Positions 1 through 5,905 are shown, numbered from the stretch's first letter. The stretch is DNA of 5,926 bases from DATKCA01 sp035544675 (GCA_035544675.1 DATKCA010000099.1:1-5926); one strand, 5' to 3'. Notes: generated from the sequence alone by a model not told the origin. A program made the numbers and translations.

Positions 1-422
1 TTGTGCAGCTCGATGACCGCCTTCTTCTCCCCGCGCACATGCGGGCCGCCCCCCGGTCCGGCCAGTGTGGGAATCAACCGGCGCAGCCGCTCCTCGTGAT
101 CGGCAAGAAGGGTTACATGCCCCTCGAGCATGAAGTGCAGCTCAGCGATCCACTCCGGATACGGCTTCTCCTGAATGGCAGGAAGAAGCGTCGTCAGGGC
201 CAGGTTCAGATCCCTTTCGGTGGCCTGGAGATCGGTGTCGATTGCGCCGAAAGCGACCGAAAGGCGGGGATGGTCATCCGCCGTTTGAGCGGCGGCAGCC
301 CGAGCGGCAGCCTGAGCCTCCCTGACGGCAGGTTGCAGTAACGCGATCAGGACGGCAATGATGGCGATGACGACCAGAAGCTCGATTAATGTAAACCCAC
401 GGCTCGAATGCCTGCGTCTCAA
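1..422 (-). CDS. Prepilin-like protein with N-terminal methylation motif (partial, C-terminus beyond left edge)
   Basis: The N-terminus is a class III (type IV pilin/type II secretion) prepilin signal. A basic leader of nine residues (MRRRHSSRG) is followed by FTLIELLVVIAIIAVLIALL, with the predicted prepilin-peptidase cut after Gly9 and Glu at mature position 5. After the hydrophobic helix comes QPAVREAQ and an Ala-rich stretch, then about 95 residues that look helical and charged. This body lacks the features I know from DUF1559 or major pilins, so its role is unknown; a pseudopilin-like or membrane-anchored helical protein is likely. Members of this class are inserted in the inner membrane and may join a pseudopilus. 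The start is TTG at 420-422, chosen because AGGAGG lies 5 bases upstream and the leader then has typical length. The frame is open for 140 codons to the window edge. No neighbouring secretion genes are visible. Confidence 0.85.
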   Translation of the reverse strand, partial: MRRRHSSRGFTLIELLVVIAIIAVLIALLQPAVREAQAAARAAAAQTADDHPRLSVAFGAIDTDLQATERDLNLALTTLLPAIQEKPYPEWIAELHFMLEGHVTLLADHEERLRRLIPTLAGPGGGPHVRGEKKAVIELH

Positions 423-427
423 TAGAT

Positions 428-433
428 CCTCCT
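428..433 (-). promoter_or_regulatory. Shine-Dalgarno AGGAGG deciding the TTG start of the prepilin-like gene
   Basis: On the minus strand AGGAGG is followed by ATCTA and then TTG. The 5-base spacing and full consensus fix the rare TTG start at 420-422. The motif sits in the loop of a small inverted repeat (ATAGA at 433-437 and TCTAT at 422-426), whose stem reaches the first base of the start codon. Confidence 0.8.
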
Positions 434-523
434 CTATCGAATGGCTGGGATGCCATGCAACTTAGGTTCGAGAGAACGGGGCGGCCAGTGATCCTCATCA
501 ACAGAAAAGCATGCAGTAATGGC

Positions 524-555
524 AAAACGGAAAAGAGCGGCTTCGCGCCGCTCTT
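524..555 (-). terminator. Rho-independent terminator of the GlsB/YeaQ-like gene
   Basis: Read on the minus strand, AAGAGCGGC (555-547) pairs perfectly with GCCGCTCTT (541-533) around a 5-base loop. It is followed by TT, CCG and TTTT, an interrupted U tract. The stem begins 35 bases after the stop codon at 591, as expected for the end of that transcript. On the plus strand no T-rich tail follows, so the terminator is directional. It would insulate the prepilin-like gene at 422 from upstream read-through. Confidence 0.8.
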
Positions 556-590
556 CTCAACATGACAGCCGGAACTTCGTGGATGAGGGG

Positions 591-878
591 TTACGGCCGG
601 CGCGTACGCGGCCGTACTTTCACCGGGACCTCTCGCGACTTCATGAATTTGCGCATCGCGTAGAGTCCTCCCACCCCCCCCAGGATGGCGATGATCGCGC
701 TCAGCATGAGTCCGGCCACCGCGGCCGGGCCGACCAGGCGCGAGAGAAGGACCGCCAGACACGCTCCGGCCGCCCCGGCCGCCAGATCGACTCCCACTCC
801 GAGCTCGCTCCCCTTGATCTGCTGCCCGGCGATCCATCCAACGACGGCGCCGATGACCACTATAAATAGATAGGACAT
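591..878 (-). CDS. GlsB/YeaQ/YmgE-family small membrane protein (transglycosylase-associated type)
   Basis: The 95-residue product is almost entirely hydrophobic and Gly/Ala-rich, with three likely membrane helices at about residues 3-21, 28-48 and 53-76. It ends in a strongly basic tail rich in Arg, Lys and Pro. The first helix carries a GWIAG motif (residues 14-18) followed by a lysine-glycine turn, the family's recognisable pattern; family members are usually 80-90 residues. They are inner-membrane proteins linked to envelope, acid or general stress, but the biochemical role is not settled. The ATG at 876-878 has GGGGGAG (885-891) six bases upstream. It appears to be a single-gene transcript, with its own terminator downstream and a divergent gene upstream. 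The basic tail is slightly longer than usual. Family assignment is good; function is uncertain. Confidence 0.8.
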   Translation of the reverse strand: MSYLFIVVIGAVVGWIAGQQIKGSELGVGVDLAAGAAGACLAVLLSRLVGPAAVAGLMLSAIIAILGGVGGLYAMRKFMKSREVPVKVRPRTRRP

Positions 879-884
879 TGTTTT

Positions 885-891
885 CTCCCCC
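885..891 (-). promoter_or_regulatory. Ribosome binding site of the GlsB/YeaQ-like gene
   Basis: On the minus strand GGGGGAG is followed by AAAACA and then ATG. The purine-rich motif at 6-base spacing supports the start at 878. Confidence 0.65.
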
Positions 892-988
892 TGCAGCAGC
901 GGGTGCGGAACTCGCGCGCGACGCCAAAGGTGTGATTGCTAAGAGGAAGGGCTCGGCGGGACTGACTTAGTTCAGAAAGGCCGAAGAG

Positions 989-1004
989 CGAGGAAGGTTC
1001 CTCG
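989..1004. repeat. Short inverted repeat, possible operator
   Basis: CGAGGAA and TTCCTCG are exact reverse complements separated by two bases. The dyad lies about 65 bases before the peptidase ATG, a plausible place for a dimeric regulator to bind. A 2-base loop is too tight for an RNA hairpin, so if it works at all it is more likely a DNA-level site. The repeat could also be chance. Confidence 0.3.
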
Positions 1005-1068
1005 ATGGATCTCTACCATACGCTCTATTGCTGAACGAAGCGAGATCAGCAGGTAGACTTTGCGATCC

Positions 1069-2841
1069 ATGAGACGCTATGCGACCGTTTTCCTCCTGTT
1101 TCTCGCATCCCTGCCGATGAATGCGGATGAGACCGCGAAACTGCGCACCGTGCTCGATCGCGCCTGGGAAGCCGAGCTGGCCGGCAACCCGCTGTTCGCC
1201 ACGTCGGCCGGCCGGCACGAATGGAACGACCGGCTCCCCGCGGTCACGGCCGCCGACCTGCTGCGGCAGCATGAGAGGGCCAAGGCGACACTTGCAGAGT
1301 TGAAGGCGATCGATCGGACGAAGCTGCCCGCCTCCGAGATCGTGAACCTCGACATGTTCCGGCAGCGCGTGCAGCTCGAGATCGCCGACTACGAGCTCGG
1401 CGATCACCAGATCCCGTTCAACGCCGACTCCGGCTTCCACACTTCGTTCGCGCGACTGCCGAAGAGCGTGCCTCTCAGCACGACGAAGGACTACGACAAC
1501 TACATGGCCCGGCTGAGGAGCTGGCCCCGCCACGTCCGCGAGCGGATTGCGCACATGCGCGCAGGACTCCAGCGCGGGATGACGATCCCCCGCGCCACGC
1601 TGGATGGGTACGATCGAACGATGGCCGCTCACGTCGTTGGCGACGCCACCACGAGCGTCTTCTGGGAACCGTTCGCCGGCTTTCCCGCGTCGGTTCCCGC
1701 CGGTGAGCACGAGCGTCTCCGTCGAGAAGGCCGGGCCGCCGTGACGGAAGGGGCGATCGCCGGCTACCGCGAGCTCCTCGACTTCTTCCGCAACGAGTAC
1801 CTCCCGGGCGCGCGCACGACGATCGGAGCCTCCGAGCTGCCGAACGGCCGCGCGTACTACGCGCACAAGATCCGTGAGTTCACCACGCTCGACCACTCGG
1901 CGGACCAGATCCACAGGATGGGATTGGCGGAGGTGGACAGGATCGCCCTGGAAATGAACGCCGTGATGAAGAGCGTCGGCTTCCAGGGCACCTTCGCGGA
2001 GTTCCTGGAGTTCCTGCGCACCGATCCGCGCTTCTATGCGAAGACGCCCGAGGAGCTGCTCGCGCGCGCGTCGCGCATCGCCAAGCGGATCGACGGGAAG
2101 CTGCCGTCGCTGTTCAAGACGCTGCCCCGTCTGCCGTACACGGTCGAGGCCGTGCCGGCGGACCTGGCGCCGAAATACACGACGGGCCGCTACGTCGCGG
2201 CGGCCGAGGGGAGCACGCAGCCGGGGATTTACTGGGTGAATACGTACAAGCTCGAGGCGCGCCCGCTCTACAACCTCGAGGCGCTGACGCTGCACGAGGC
2301 GGTGCCCGGTCATCACCTTCAGATCGCGCTGAACCGTGAGCTGGAAGGCCTGCCGGACTTCCGCCGCTTCTCTTACATCTCGGCGTTCGGCGAGGGCTGG
2401 GCGCTCTATTCAGAGTGGCTTGGCCTGGAGGCCGGGTTCTACACCGATCCCTACGACAACTTCGGCCGGCTGACCTACGAGATGTGGCGCGCCTGCCGCC
2501 TGGTGGTGGACACGGGGATCCACGCCAAAGGATGGACGCGCCAGCAGGCCATCGACTACATGGCCACGCGCACGGCGCTTCCGCTGCACGAGGTAACGAC
2601 GGAGGTGGACCGTTACATCTCGTGGCCGGGGCAGGCGCTGTCGTACAAGCTCGGGGAGATGAAGATCAAGGAGTTGCGCCGTCGCGCCGAGCGCGCCCTC
2701 GGTCCACGCTTCGACGTCCGGGAGTTCCACGACGTGGTCCTCGGCAGCGGCTCAGTGCCGCTGAACGTGCTGGAGTCGAACATCGACTCGTGGCTGGTGG
2801 CGGTCACGTCCCGTAGAGAAACCGGACAACCGAAGACCTGA
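1069..2841 (+). CDS. Exported DUF885-family metallopeptidase-like protein
   Basis: The 590-residue product matches DUF885 proteins (usually about 550-620 residues), which are predicted zinc peptidases. It starts with a signal peptide: MRR, a hydrophobic core to about residue 17, and a likely cut after LPMNA near residue 20. No lipobox cysteine is present, so a soluble periplasmic or secreted protein is expected. The family signature HEAVPGHH lies at residues 409-416. It is followed by GEGWALYSE (441-449), whose Glu442 or Glu449 may complete the metal site. Substrate is unknown; peptides taken up for nutrition are the usual guess. The ATG at 1069 gives a compact signal peptide, but a TTG at 1060 is in frame and has a weak AGG six bases upstream, so the start is not certain. 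The gene stands alone, divergent from its left neighbour and convergent with the response regulator, with 4 bases between stop codons. No frameshift or missing motif is seen. Confidence 0.92.
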   Translation: MRRYATVFLLFLASLPMNADETAKLRTVLDRAWEAELAGNPLFATSAGRHEWNDRLPAVTAADLLRQHERAKATLAELKAIDRTKLPASEIVNLDMFRQRVQLEIADYELGDHQIPFNADSGFHTSFARLPKSVPLSTTKDYDNYMARLRSWPRHVRERIAHMRAGLQRGMTIPRATLDGYDRTMAAHVVGDATTSVFWEPFAGFPASVPAGEHERLRREGRAAVTEGAIAGYRELLDFFRNEYLPGARTTIGASELPNGRAYYAHKIREFTTLDHSADQIHRMGLAEVDRIALEMNAVMKSVGFQGTFAEFLEFLRTDPRFYAKTPEELLARASRIAKRIDGKLPSLFKTLPRLPYTVEAVPADLAPKYTTGRYVAAAEGSTQPGIYWVNTYKLEARPLYNLEALTLHEAVPGHHLQIALNRELEGLPDFRRFSYISAFGEGWALYSEWLGLEAGFYTDPYDNFGRLTYEMWRACRLVVDTGIHAKGWTRQQAIDYMATRTALPLHEVTTEVDRYISWPGQALSYKLGEMKIKELRRRAERALGPRFDVREFHDVVLGSGSVPLNVLESNIDSWLVAVTSRRETGQPKT

Positions 2842-2845
2842 CCCC

Positions 2846-3247
2846 CTACCGCTTTCTTGCTACCTCGATGGCCGCTTCCAGTTGCTGCTGAGACAGCGGC
2901 TTGATGAGGTAGCCGTCCGCCTTCAGGTCGTAGGCGGCCAGGATGTCCTGCTCCTGGCGGGACGACGAGACCATGAACACTGGAATCTTCGTCAGCTCCT
3001 GGTGACCGCGGAGGTGCCGGAGGACCTCGACGCCATCGAGCTTCGGCATCTTGATGTCGAGAAGAATCAACGACGGCGCTTCCGCTCTCCGCAACCTGAA
3101 ATCGCGCCGCCGGAGAAGGTAGTCGAGCGCTTCCTCGCCGTCATGAACGCAGACGACCTCGAGGTCGAATCCCGACTTGGCCAGAACGTCCAATGCGAGA
3201 TCACGATCGCGGGAACTGTCGTCGACGATGAGTATCTGTCCACTCAT
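2846..3247 (-). CDS. Rcp1-type single-domain response regulator
   Basis: The 133-residue product is one receiver domain with no output domain. The acidic pair Asp9-Asp10, the phospho-acceptor Asp64 in LLDIKMP, Ser94 in place of the usual Thr, and Lys116 in the KP motif are all present. The long segment before Asp64 and the AAYDLKADGY stretch resemble cyanobacterial Rcp1, the partner of phytochrome-type kinases. It is cytoplasmic and should receive phosphate from the kinase encoded just upstream, then act by protein contact or phosphotransfer. The start at 3245-3247 is chosen over an in-frame ATG at 3307 for three reasons: the domain begins there (MSGQILIVDD), GAGGAG precedes it, and its ATG overlaps the kinase stop as ATGA. 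The longer form would add 20 residues overlapping the kinase and unrelated to the family. The partner of phospho-regulator is not in this window. Confidence 0.93.
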   Translation of the reverse strand: MSGQILIVDDSSRDRDLALDVLAKSGFDLEVVCVHDGEEALDYLLRRRDFRLRRAEAPSLILLDIKMPKLDGVEVLRHLRGHQELTKIPVFMVSSSRQEQDILAAYDLKADGYLIKPLSQQQLEAAIEVARKR

Positions 3248-4245
3248 AGGCTCCTCGGCAATGAAACATAGAACGTTGCTCCGGCGTCGAGCTGGGCATC
3301 CGCCCACACCCGGCCACCATGCCGCACTACGATCTCACGAACGAGCGCCAGACCGATGCCGTTTCCCTCGAACTCGCTCGCGCCATGAAGCCGCTCGAAC
3401 ACGTGAAAGAGCTTGTGCATGTATTGCGGGTTGAAGCCCACGCCGTTGTCACGGACGCGAACGACCACCGAATCTCTCTCCTCGTATGAGCTGACCTCGA
3501 TGACGGCCTCCTCACGGGGACGCGTGTATTTCACTGCGTTCTCGAGCAGATTGCGAAGCGCGATCTGCATCATGGCCGGATCCGCTCTGACAGTGGGAAG
3601 GACGGCCACGCTCCAGCGGATGGTTCGACCCACCTCGACCGGGGCCAGATCGGCGCGAATCGCCGCCACGACACGATTCAGGTCGACGGGCACGCGGAGG
3701 ATCTCGGCGCGATACATCTGAGCGAAACGGAGCAGGTCATCCACGAGCTGCAGGCCGTCCGATGCGGCCCGGGAGATGGTCGACAGATGACGCCGGGCGG
3801 CGTCATCCAGCGCCGCCACCGGCCCGGCCAGCAGCTCCGAGTATCGAGAGATCTGGATGAGCGGCGAACGAAGGTCATGCGAGACGGATCGGCTGAACGA
3901 TTCCAGCTGCTCGTTCGCTCGCTCCAGATTCCTCTGATTGCGACGGAGCCCCGCGATCAGCATCCCGATGGCGACAAAGATCGACAGCCGCGTGAATGTG
4001 TTCCACGACGTGATCGCCAGACTGGTGTGATGCCACAGGTAGTCAGCCACGAACCAACCGGTACTGGCCAGGACCGCGAGCAGCACGGCGGCCCGGGCGC
4101 CCTCCAGCCATGCCGCGACGACGACGGGAATCAGGTAAACGAGCGAAAAGGCGATGTTCGGCCCCGTCGCGTAATCGAGCCAGCCGATGACCGCAGTGGT
4201 CAGCAGCAGGCCGGCCACACGCGAGACACGGAAGTCGGGTCGCAC
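3244..4245 (-). CDS. Membrane-bound sensor histidine kinase (phytochrome-like HisKA class)
   Basis: The 333-residue product has about four membrane helices in its first 100 residues (roughly 10-27, 31-47, 52-71, 84-100), then a short coiled linker and a kinase core. The phospho-acceptor is His123 in SVSHDLRSPL. The ATP-binding domain has the N box (Asn232 and Asn236 in LRNLLENAVKYT), DNGVGF (266-271), FHVFERLH and GNGIGLAL (294-301). All catalytic motifs are intact. The SHDLRSPL box is typical of kinases that pair with Rcp1-type regulators, matching the gene immediately downstream, which it overlaps by ATGA. There is no PAS, GAF or large periplasmic domain. The membrane block, with DYATGPNIAFSLVYLIPVV, resembles an N-terminal module I know from other kinases and diguanylate cyclases whose ligand is unclear to me. 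The start is GTG at 4243-4245: an in-frame stop lies upstream and no ATG is available. It lacks a good Shine-Dalgarno of its own; see the leader ORF. Confidence 0.93.
   Translation of the reverse strand: MRPDFRVSRVAGLLLTTAVIGWLDYATGPNIAFSLVYLIPVVVAAWLEGARAAVLLAVLASTGWFVADYLWHHTSLAITSWNTFTRLSIFVAIGMLIAGLRRNQRNLERANEQLESFSRSVSHDLRSPLIQISRYSELLAGPVAALDDAARRHLSTISRAASDGLQLVDDLLRFAQMYRAEILRVPVDLNRVVAAIRADLAPVEVGRTIRWSVAVLPTVRADPAMMQIALRNLLENAVKYTRPREEAVIEVSSYEERDSVVVRVRDNGVGFNPQYMHKLFHVFERLHGASEFEGNGIGLALVREIVVRHGGRVWADAQLDAGATFYVSLPRSL
3251..3256 (-). promoter_or_regulatory. Ribosome binding site of the response regulator, inside the kinase 3' end
   Basis: On the minus strand GAGGAG lies 3 bases before the regulator ATG and within the last codons of the kinase gene. 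With the ATGA overlap at 3244-3247 it points to coupled translation of kinase and regulator. Confidence 0.65.
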
Positions 4246-4252
4246 GGACGGA

Positions 4253-4303
4253 TCACTCGCTCGAAGTTGCGGCTGCGGCGGCCGCCCTGTGCATCAAATG
4301 CAT
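4253..4303 (-). CDS. Candidate 16-residue leader ORF upstream of the kinase
   Basis: On the minus strand AAGGAG (4309-4314) sits 5 bases before an ATG that opens a 16-codon frame, MHLMHRAAAAAATSSE, ending in TGA at 4253-4255. The kinase GTG follows 7 bases later in another frame. The strong ribosome binding site serves this ATG and not the kinase GTG, so ribosomes ending here could reinitiate on the kinase (translational coupling). The ORF starts 18 bases after the universal stress protein stop. The alternative is that this is the true kinase N-terminus, split from the body by a sequencing or natural frameshift in the GC-rich tract. The peptide matches nothing I recognise, and the hexa-alanine run partly reflects GC-rich sequence. 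Confidence 0.4.
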   Translation of the reverse strand: MHLMHRAAAAAATSSE

Positions 4304-4308
4304 ACAGT

Positions 4309-4314
4309 CTCCTT
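4309..4314 (-). promoter_or_regulatory. Strong Shine-Dalgarno AAGGAG before the leader ORF
   Basis: AAGGAG is followed by ACTGT and ATG (4301-4303) on the minus strand. It is among the best ribosome binding sites in the window, yet lies 63 bases upstream of the kinase GTG, too far to serve it directly. Confidence 0.6.
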
Positions 4315-4321
4315 CACGCCC

Positions 4322-5200
4322 CTACGACGCGGGTCGGACCACCTCGACCGTGCAGCGCGCGCGCGACGCCACCGCGCCGGACACGCTGCCCAGCAGGATT
4401 CGCTCGATGCGCGTGAGGCCCCGCGCGCCGATGAAGATGCAGTCGGCATCCCATTCGCCGGCCTCACGGAGAAGCAGCTCCTTCGGATCTTCGCGGCGCA
4501 GCACCGAGGTCACGCTCAGCCCTGCCCGCTTCAGCTCGTCCGTCATCTTCTCCACCATCGGCAGCCGATCCGCGGCCGGATGGCCGAACAGGATCGACTG
4601 CGTCAGGCCGTGCTCGGCCGTGACGATTCTCGCTTCGCTGCCCTCCGGCCACTTGCGGGCGGCGACGGCGGACACAGCCGCCGCGGCACCGTTCGATCCG
4701 TCCACGCCGATGACCATCCTGACGCGCCCGCTGCGCTCGGCGGTCCCTCGTACCACGCGCACCGAGCAGTGCGCGTAGTGCAGCAGGTTCTGGGAGACGC
4801 TGCCGAGGATGGCCGCCTCGAACATGGAGCGGCCGCGGACGCCGCTCACGACGAGGTCGCTGCGCAACTGCCGCGCGCGCTCGATGAACGCCCAGTACGG
4901 TGAGTCGTCGATCGCCTCGGCCGTCACGCTCCACGCTGGAAAGCGCGCAGCGATCCGCTCGGCACCTTCGCCCGCCACCCCCTTCGCCTCCGTCATGGCC
5001 TGGAGAGCGGCGGCGCGAGCGCGCCCGAACATCTCACCGCCTGGCTCCTTCGCGCTTTCGCGCTCACGGATCAATCCAGGCAGAACATCCGCCGCCGTGA
5101 GCACCACTGCGTTGGTGTCATCGGGCAGGCCCGCTCGTGGAAGGCCGGTGATGGCGGCCCTTGCGCTTTCAGAGGCGTCGTATGCGATGAGGATCTTCAT
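4322..5200 (-). CDS. Tandem-domain universal stress protein (Usp)
   Basis: The 292-residue product is two Usp domains in series, at about residues 1-151 and 159-289. Each begins with a beta strand and acidic residue (Asp8 in LIAYDAS, Asp167 in VIGVDGS). Each ends with an intact nucleotide-binding motif G-x2-G-x9-G-S/T: Gly120, Gly123 and Gly133-Ser134 in the first, Gly258, Gly261 and Gly271-Ser272 in the second. This places both halves with ATP-binding Usps of the tandem type. Such proteins are cytoplasmic and support survival under stress, but the exact role varies. The start at 5198-5200 gives the canonical MKILIAYD; an in-frame ATG at 5213-5215 would add five residues and has no Shine-Dalgarno. 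The chosen start itself has only a weak GGA upstream. It is first in a same-strand series with the kinase and regulator (76-base gap to the kinase, no terminator seen), so co-transcription is likely. Confidence 0.93.
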   Translation of the reverse strand: MKILIAYDASESARAAITGLPRAGLPDDTNAVVLTAADVLPGLIRERESAKEPGGEMFGRARAAALQAMTEAKGVAGEGAERIAARFPAWSVTAEAIDDSPYWAFIERARQLRSDLVVSGVRGRSMFEAAILGSVSQNLLHYAHCSVRVVRGTAERSGRVRMVIGVDGSNGAAAAVSAVAARKWPEGSEARIVTAEHGLTQSILFGHPAADRLPMVEKMTDELKRAGLSVTSVLRREDPKELLLREAGEWDADCIFIGARGLTRIERILLGSVSGAVASRARCTVEVVRPAS

Positions 5201-5293
5201 TGGTCCGGCGATCATAGCTTGGTGGGGGCCTCGGGCCTCGGGCCTCGGGCCTCGGGGGAACGAAGAACGCGAGCCCACTGATATGCTGGACCG
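5201..5293. other. Divergent spacer between the Usp and DinB-like genes
   Basis: These 93 bases separate two divergent starts and should hold both promoters. Most of the left half is taken by a GGGCCTC tandem repeat. No clear -35/-10 pair is seen on either strand. TATGCT at 5282-5287, only 6 bases before the DinB-like ATG, would imply a near-leaderless transcript if it were a -10 box; this is speculative. Confidence 0.45.
5226..5256. repeat. GGGCCTC heptamer tandem repeat, about 4.4 copies
   Basis: Four perfect head-to-tail copies of GGGCCTC run from 5226 to 5253 and continue with GGG to 5256. The block is flanked by further G runs on both sides. It starts about 25 bases upstream of the Usp start and ends 37 bases before the DinB-like start. 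Perfect identity of the units suggests slippage or recent expansion. Confidence 0.9.
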
Positions 5294-5905
5294 ATGAAAC
5301 GTTCGGTACCGCTCGCACTCCTGCTCCTGTCGCTGCTTGTCGCCGTGACCGCGCTGGCCGGGGAAAAGGCGGCCGCGGCGGACCGGGAGGCGCTCGTGCG
5401 CGAGCTGCAGCGCACCGAGGCGAAGTTTCTCGAGTCCATCAAGGGTTTGTCCGAGGCGCAGTGGAACTTCAAACCGGCGGAGGACCGGTGGTCCATCGCG
5501 GAATGCGCCGAGCACATCGCGGCCACGGAGCCGTTGATCCGGTCGATGACGGCGGCGGCCCTGAGCAAAGAGCTCACTCCGGAGATGCTGGCGGAGGCGC
5601 GGAAGGACGAGGCCGTCCTCACAGGAGTCACGGACCGCTCGAAGAAGTTCAAGGCGCCCGAGCCGGTCGTGCCGACGAACCGGTTCGGGTCACCCTCGGC
5701 CGCCGTCGAGTCGTTCACGAAGGAGCGCGCGGAGACGATCAAGCTCGCCACGGGTGAGATCGAGCTGCGCAGGAACGGCGACAAGCACTTCCTGTTCGGG
5801 CCGTTGGACGGCTACGGCTGGTTCCTCTTCGAATCCGCGCACACGGAACGGCACACGCTGCAGATCGAGGAAGTGAAAGCGGATCCGAACTTCCCGAAGA
5901 TGTAG
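5294..5905 (+). CDS. Exported DinB-fold (DinB_2-like) putative metal-binding protein
   Basis: The 203-residue product starts with a signal peptide: MKR, a Leu/Val/Ala core at residues 5-20, and a likely cut after ALA near residue 22. The remainder looks like the DinB/YfiT four-helix fold. An amphipathic helix (about 30-52) leads into LSEAQWNFKPAEDRWSIAE, the typical loop with a WSI motif. The expected metal-binding histidines are all present: His74 in AEHIA, and His183 and His187 in AHTERHTLQ near the C-terminus. Characterised relatives are thiol-dependent enzymes or unknowns and are mostly cytoplasmic, so export is notable; substrate cannot be told. The ATG at 5294 has only a weak GGA just upstream. 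It is divergent from the Usp gene, and only 21 bases follow its stop, so its downstream context is unseen. Family call is good; function is open. Confidence 0.88.
   Translation: MKRSVPLALLLLSLLVAVTALAGEKAAAADREALVRELQRTEAKFLESIKGLSEAQWNFKPAEDRWSIAECAEHIAATEPLIRSMTAAALSKELTPEMLAEARKDEAVLTGVTDRSKKFKAPEPVVPTNRFGSPSAAVESFTKERAETIKLATGEIELRRNGDKHFLFGPLDGYGWFLFESAHTERHTLQIEEVKADPNFPKM

Larger units (their letters stand above)
879..1068. other. Divergent intergenic spacer between the GlsB-like and DUF885 genes
   Basis: These 190 bases must hold promoters for both flanking genes. I see no convincing paired -35/-10 elements on either strand. The only clear structure is a 7+7 inverted repeat at 989-1004 (CGAGGAA, GG, TTCCTCG). 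No tRNA-like or conserved RNA structure is visible, and no credible small ORF. Confidence 0.5.

Noticed and set aside
441..456. ATGGC/GCCAT inverted repeat in the spacer before the prepilin-like gene
   Set aside because: Only five base pairs with a six-base loop; common by chance, and no second copy or flanking signal supports it.
274..927. Open frame of 217 codons on the minus strand spanning the GlsB-like and prepilin-like genes
   Set aside because: It reads both genes in the wrong frame, crosses the terminator, and has an Arg/Gly-rich nonsense composition. The real frames carry GWIAG and FTLIE motifs.
967..2316. Open frame of 449 codons on the minus strand, opposite the peptidase gene
   Set aside because: It is Arg/Val/Gly-rich with no domain, has no sensible start, and lies exactly antisense to a gene with a signal peptide and an intact HEAVPGHH motif. 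Long antisense frames are expected at this GC content.
4276..4286. GC-rich alanine-codon run considered as a repeat or recombination site
   Set aside because: It is just clustered GCC/GCA codons containing an 8-base palindrome; no repeated unit or flanking duplication is present.
3787..4416. Plus-strand frame of 209 codons opposite the kinase
   Set aside because: It is an antisense shadow rich in Arg, Gln and Asp. The kinase frame has every catalytic motif.
5283..5297. Four-codon frame (ATG CTG GAC CGA TGA) overlapping the DinB-like start
   Set aside because: It is too short, has no ribosome binding site, and is readily explained by chance.
5201..5515. N-terminal extension of the Usp gene upstream to 5515
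   Set aside because: The extra residues would translate the GGGCCTC repeat and the antisense of the DinB-like gene. The Usp domain begins naturally at MKILIAYD (5200).
5212..5784. Minus-strand frame of 190 codons opposite the DinB-like gene
   Set aside because: It is Ser/Arg/Ala-rich with no recognisable motif, and the opposite strand encodes a protein with a signal peptide and a conserved His triad.
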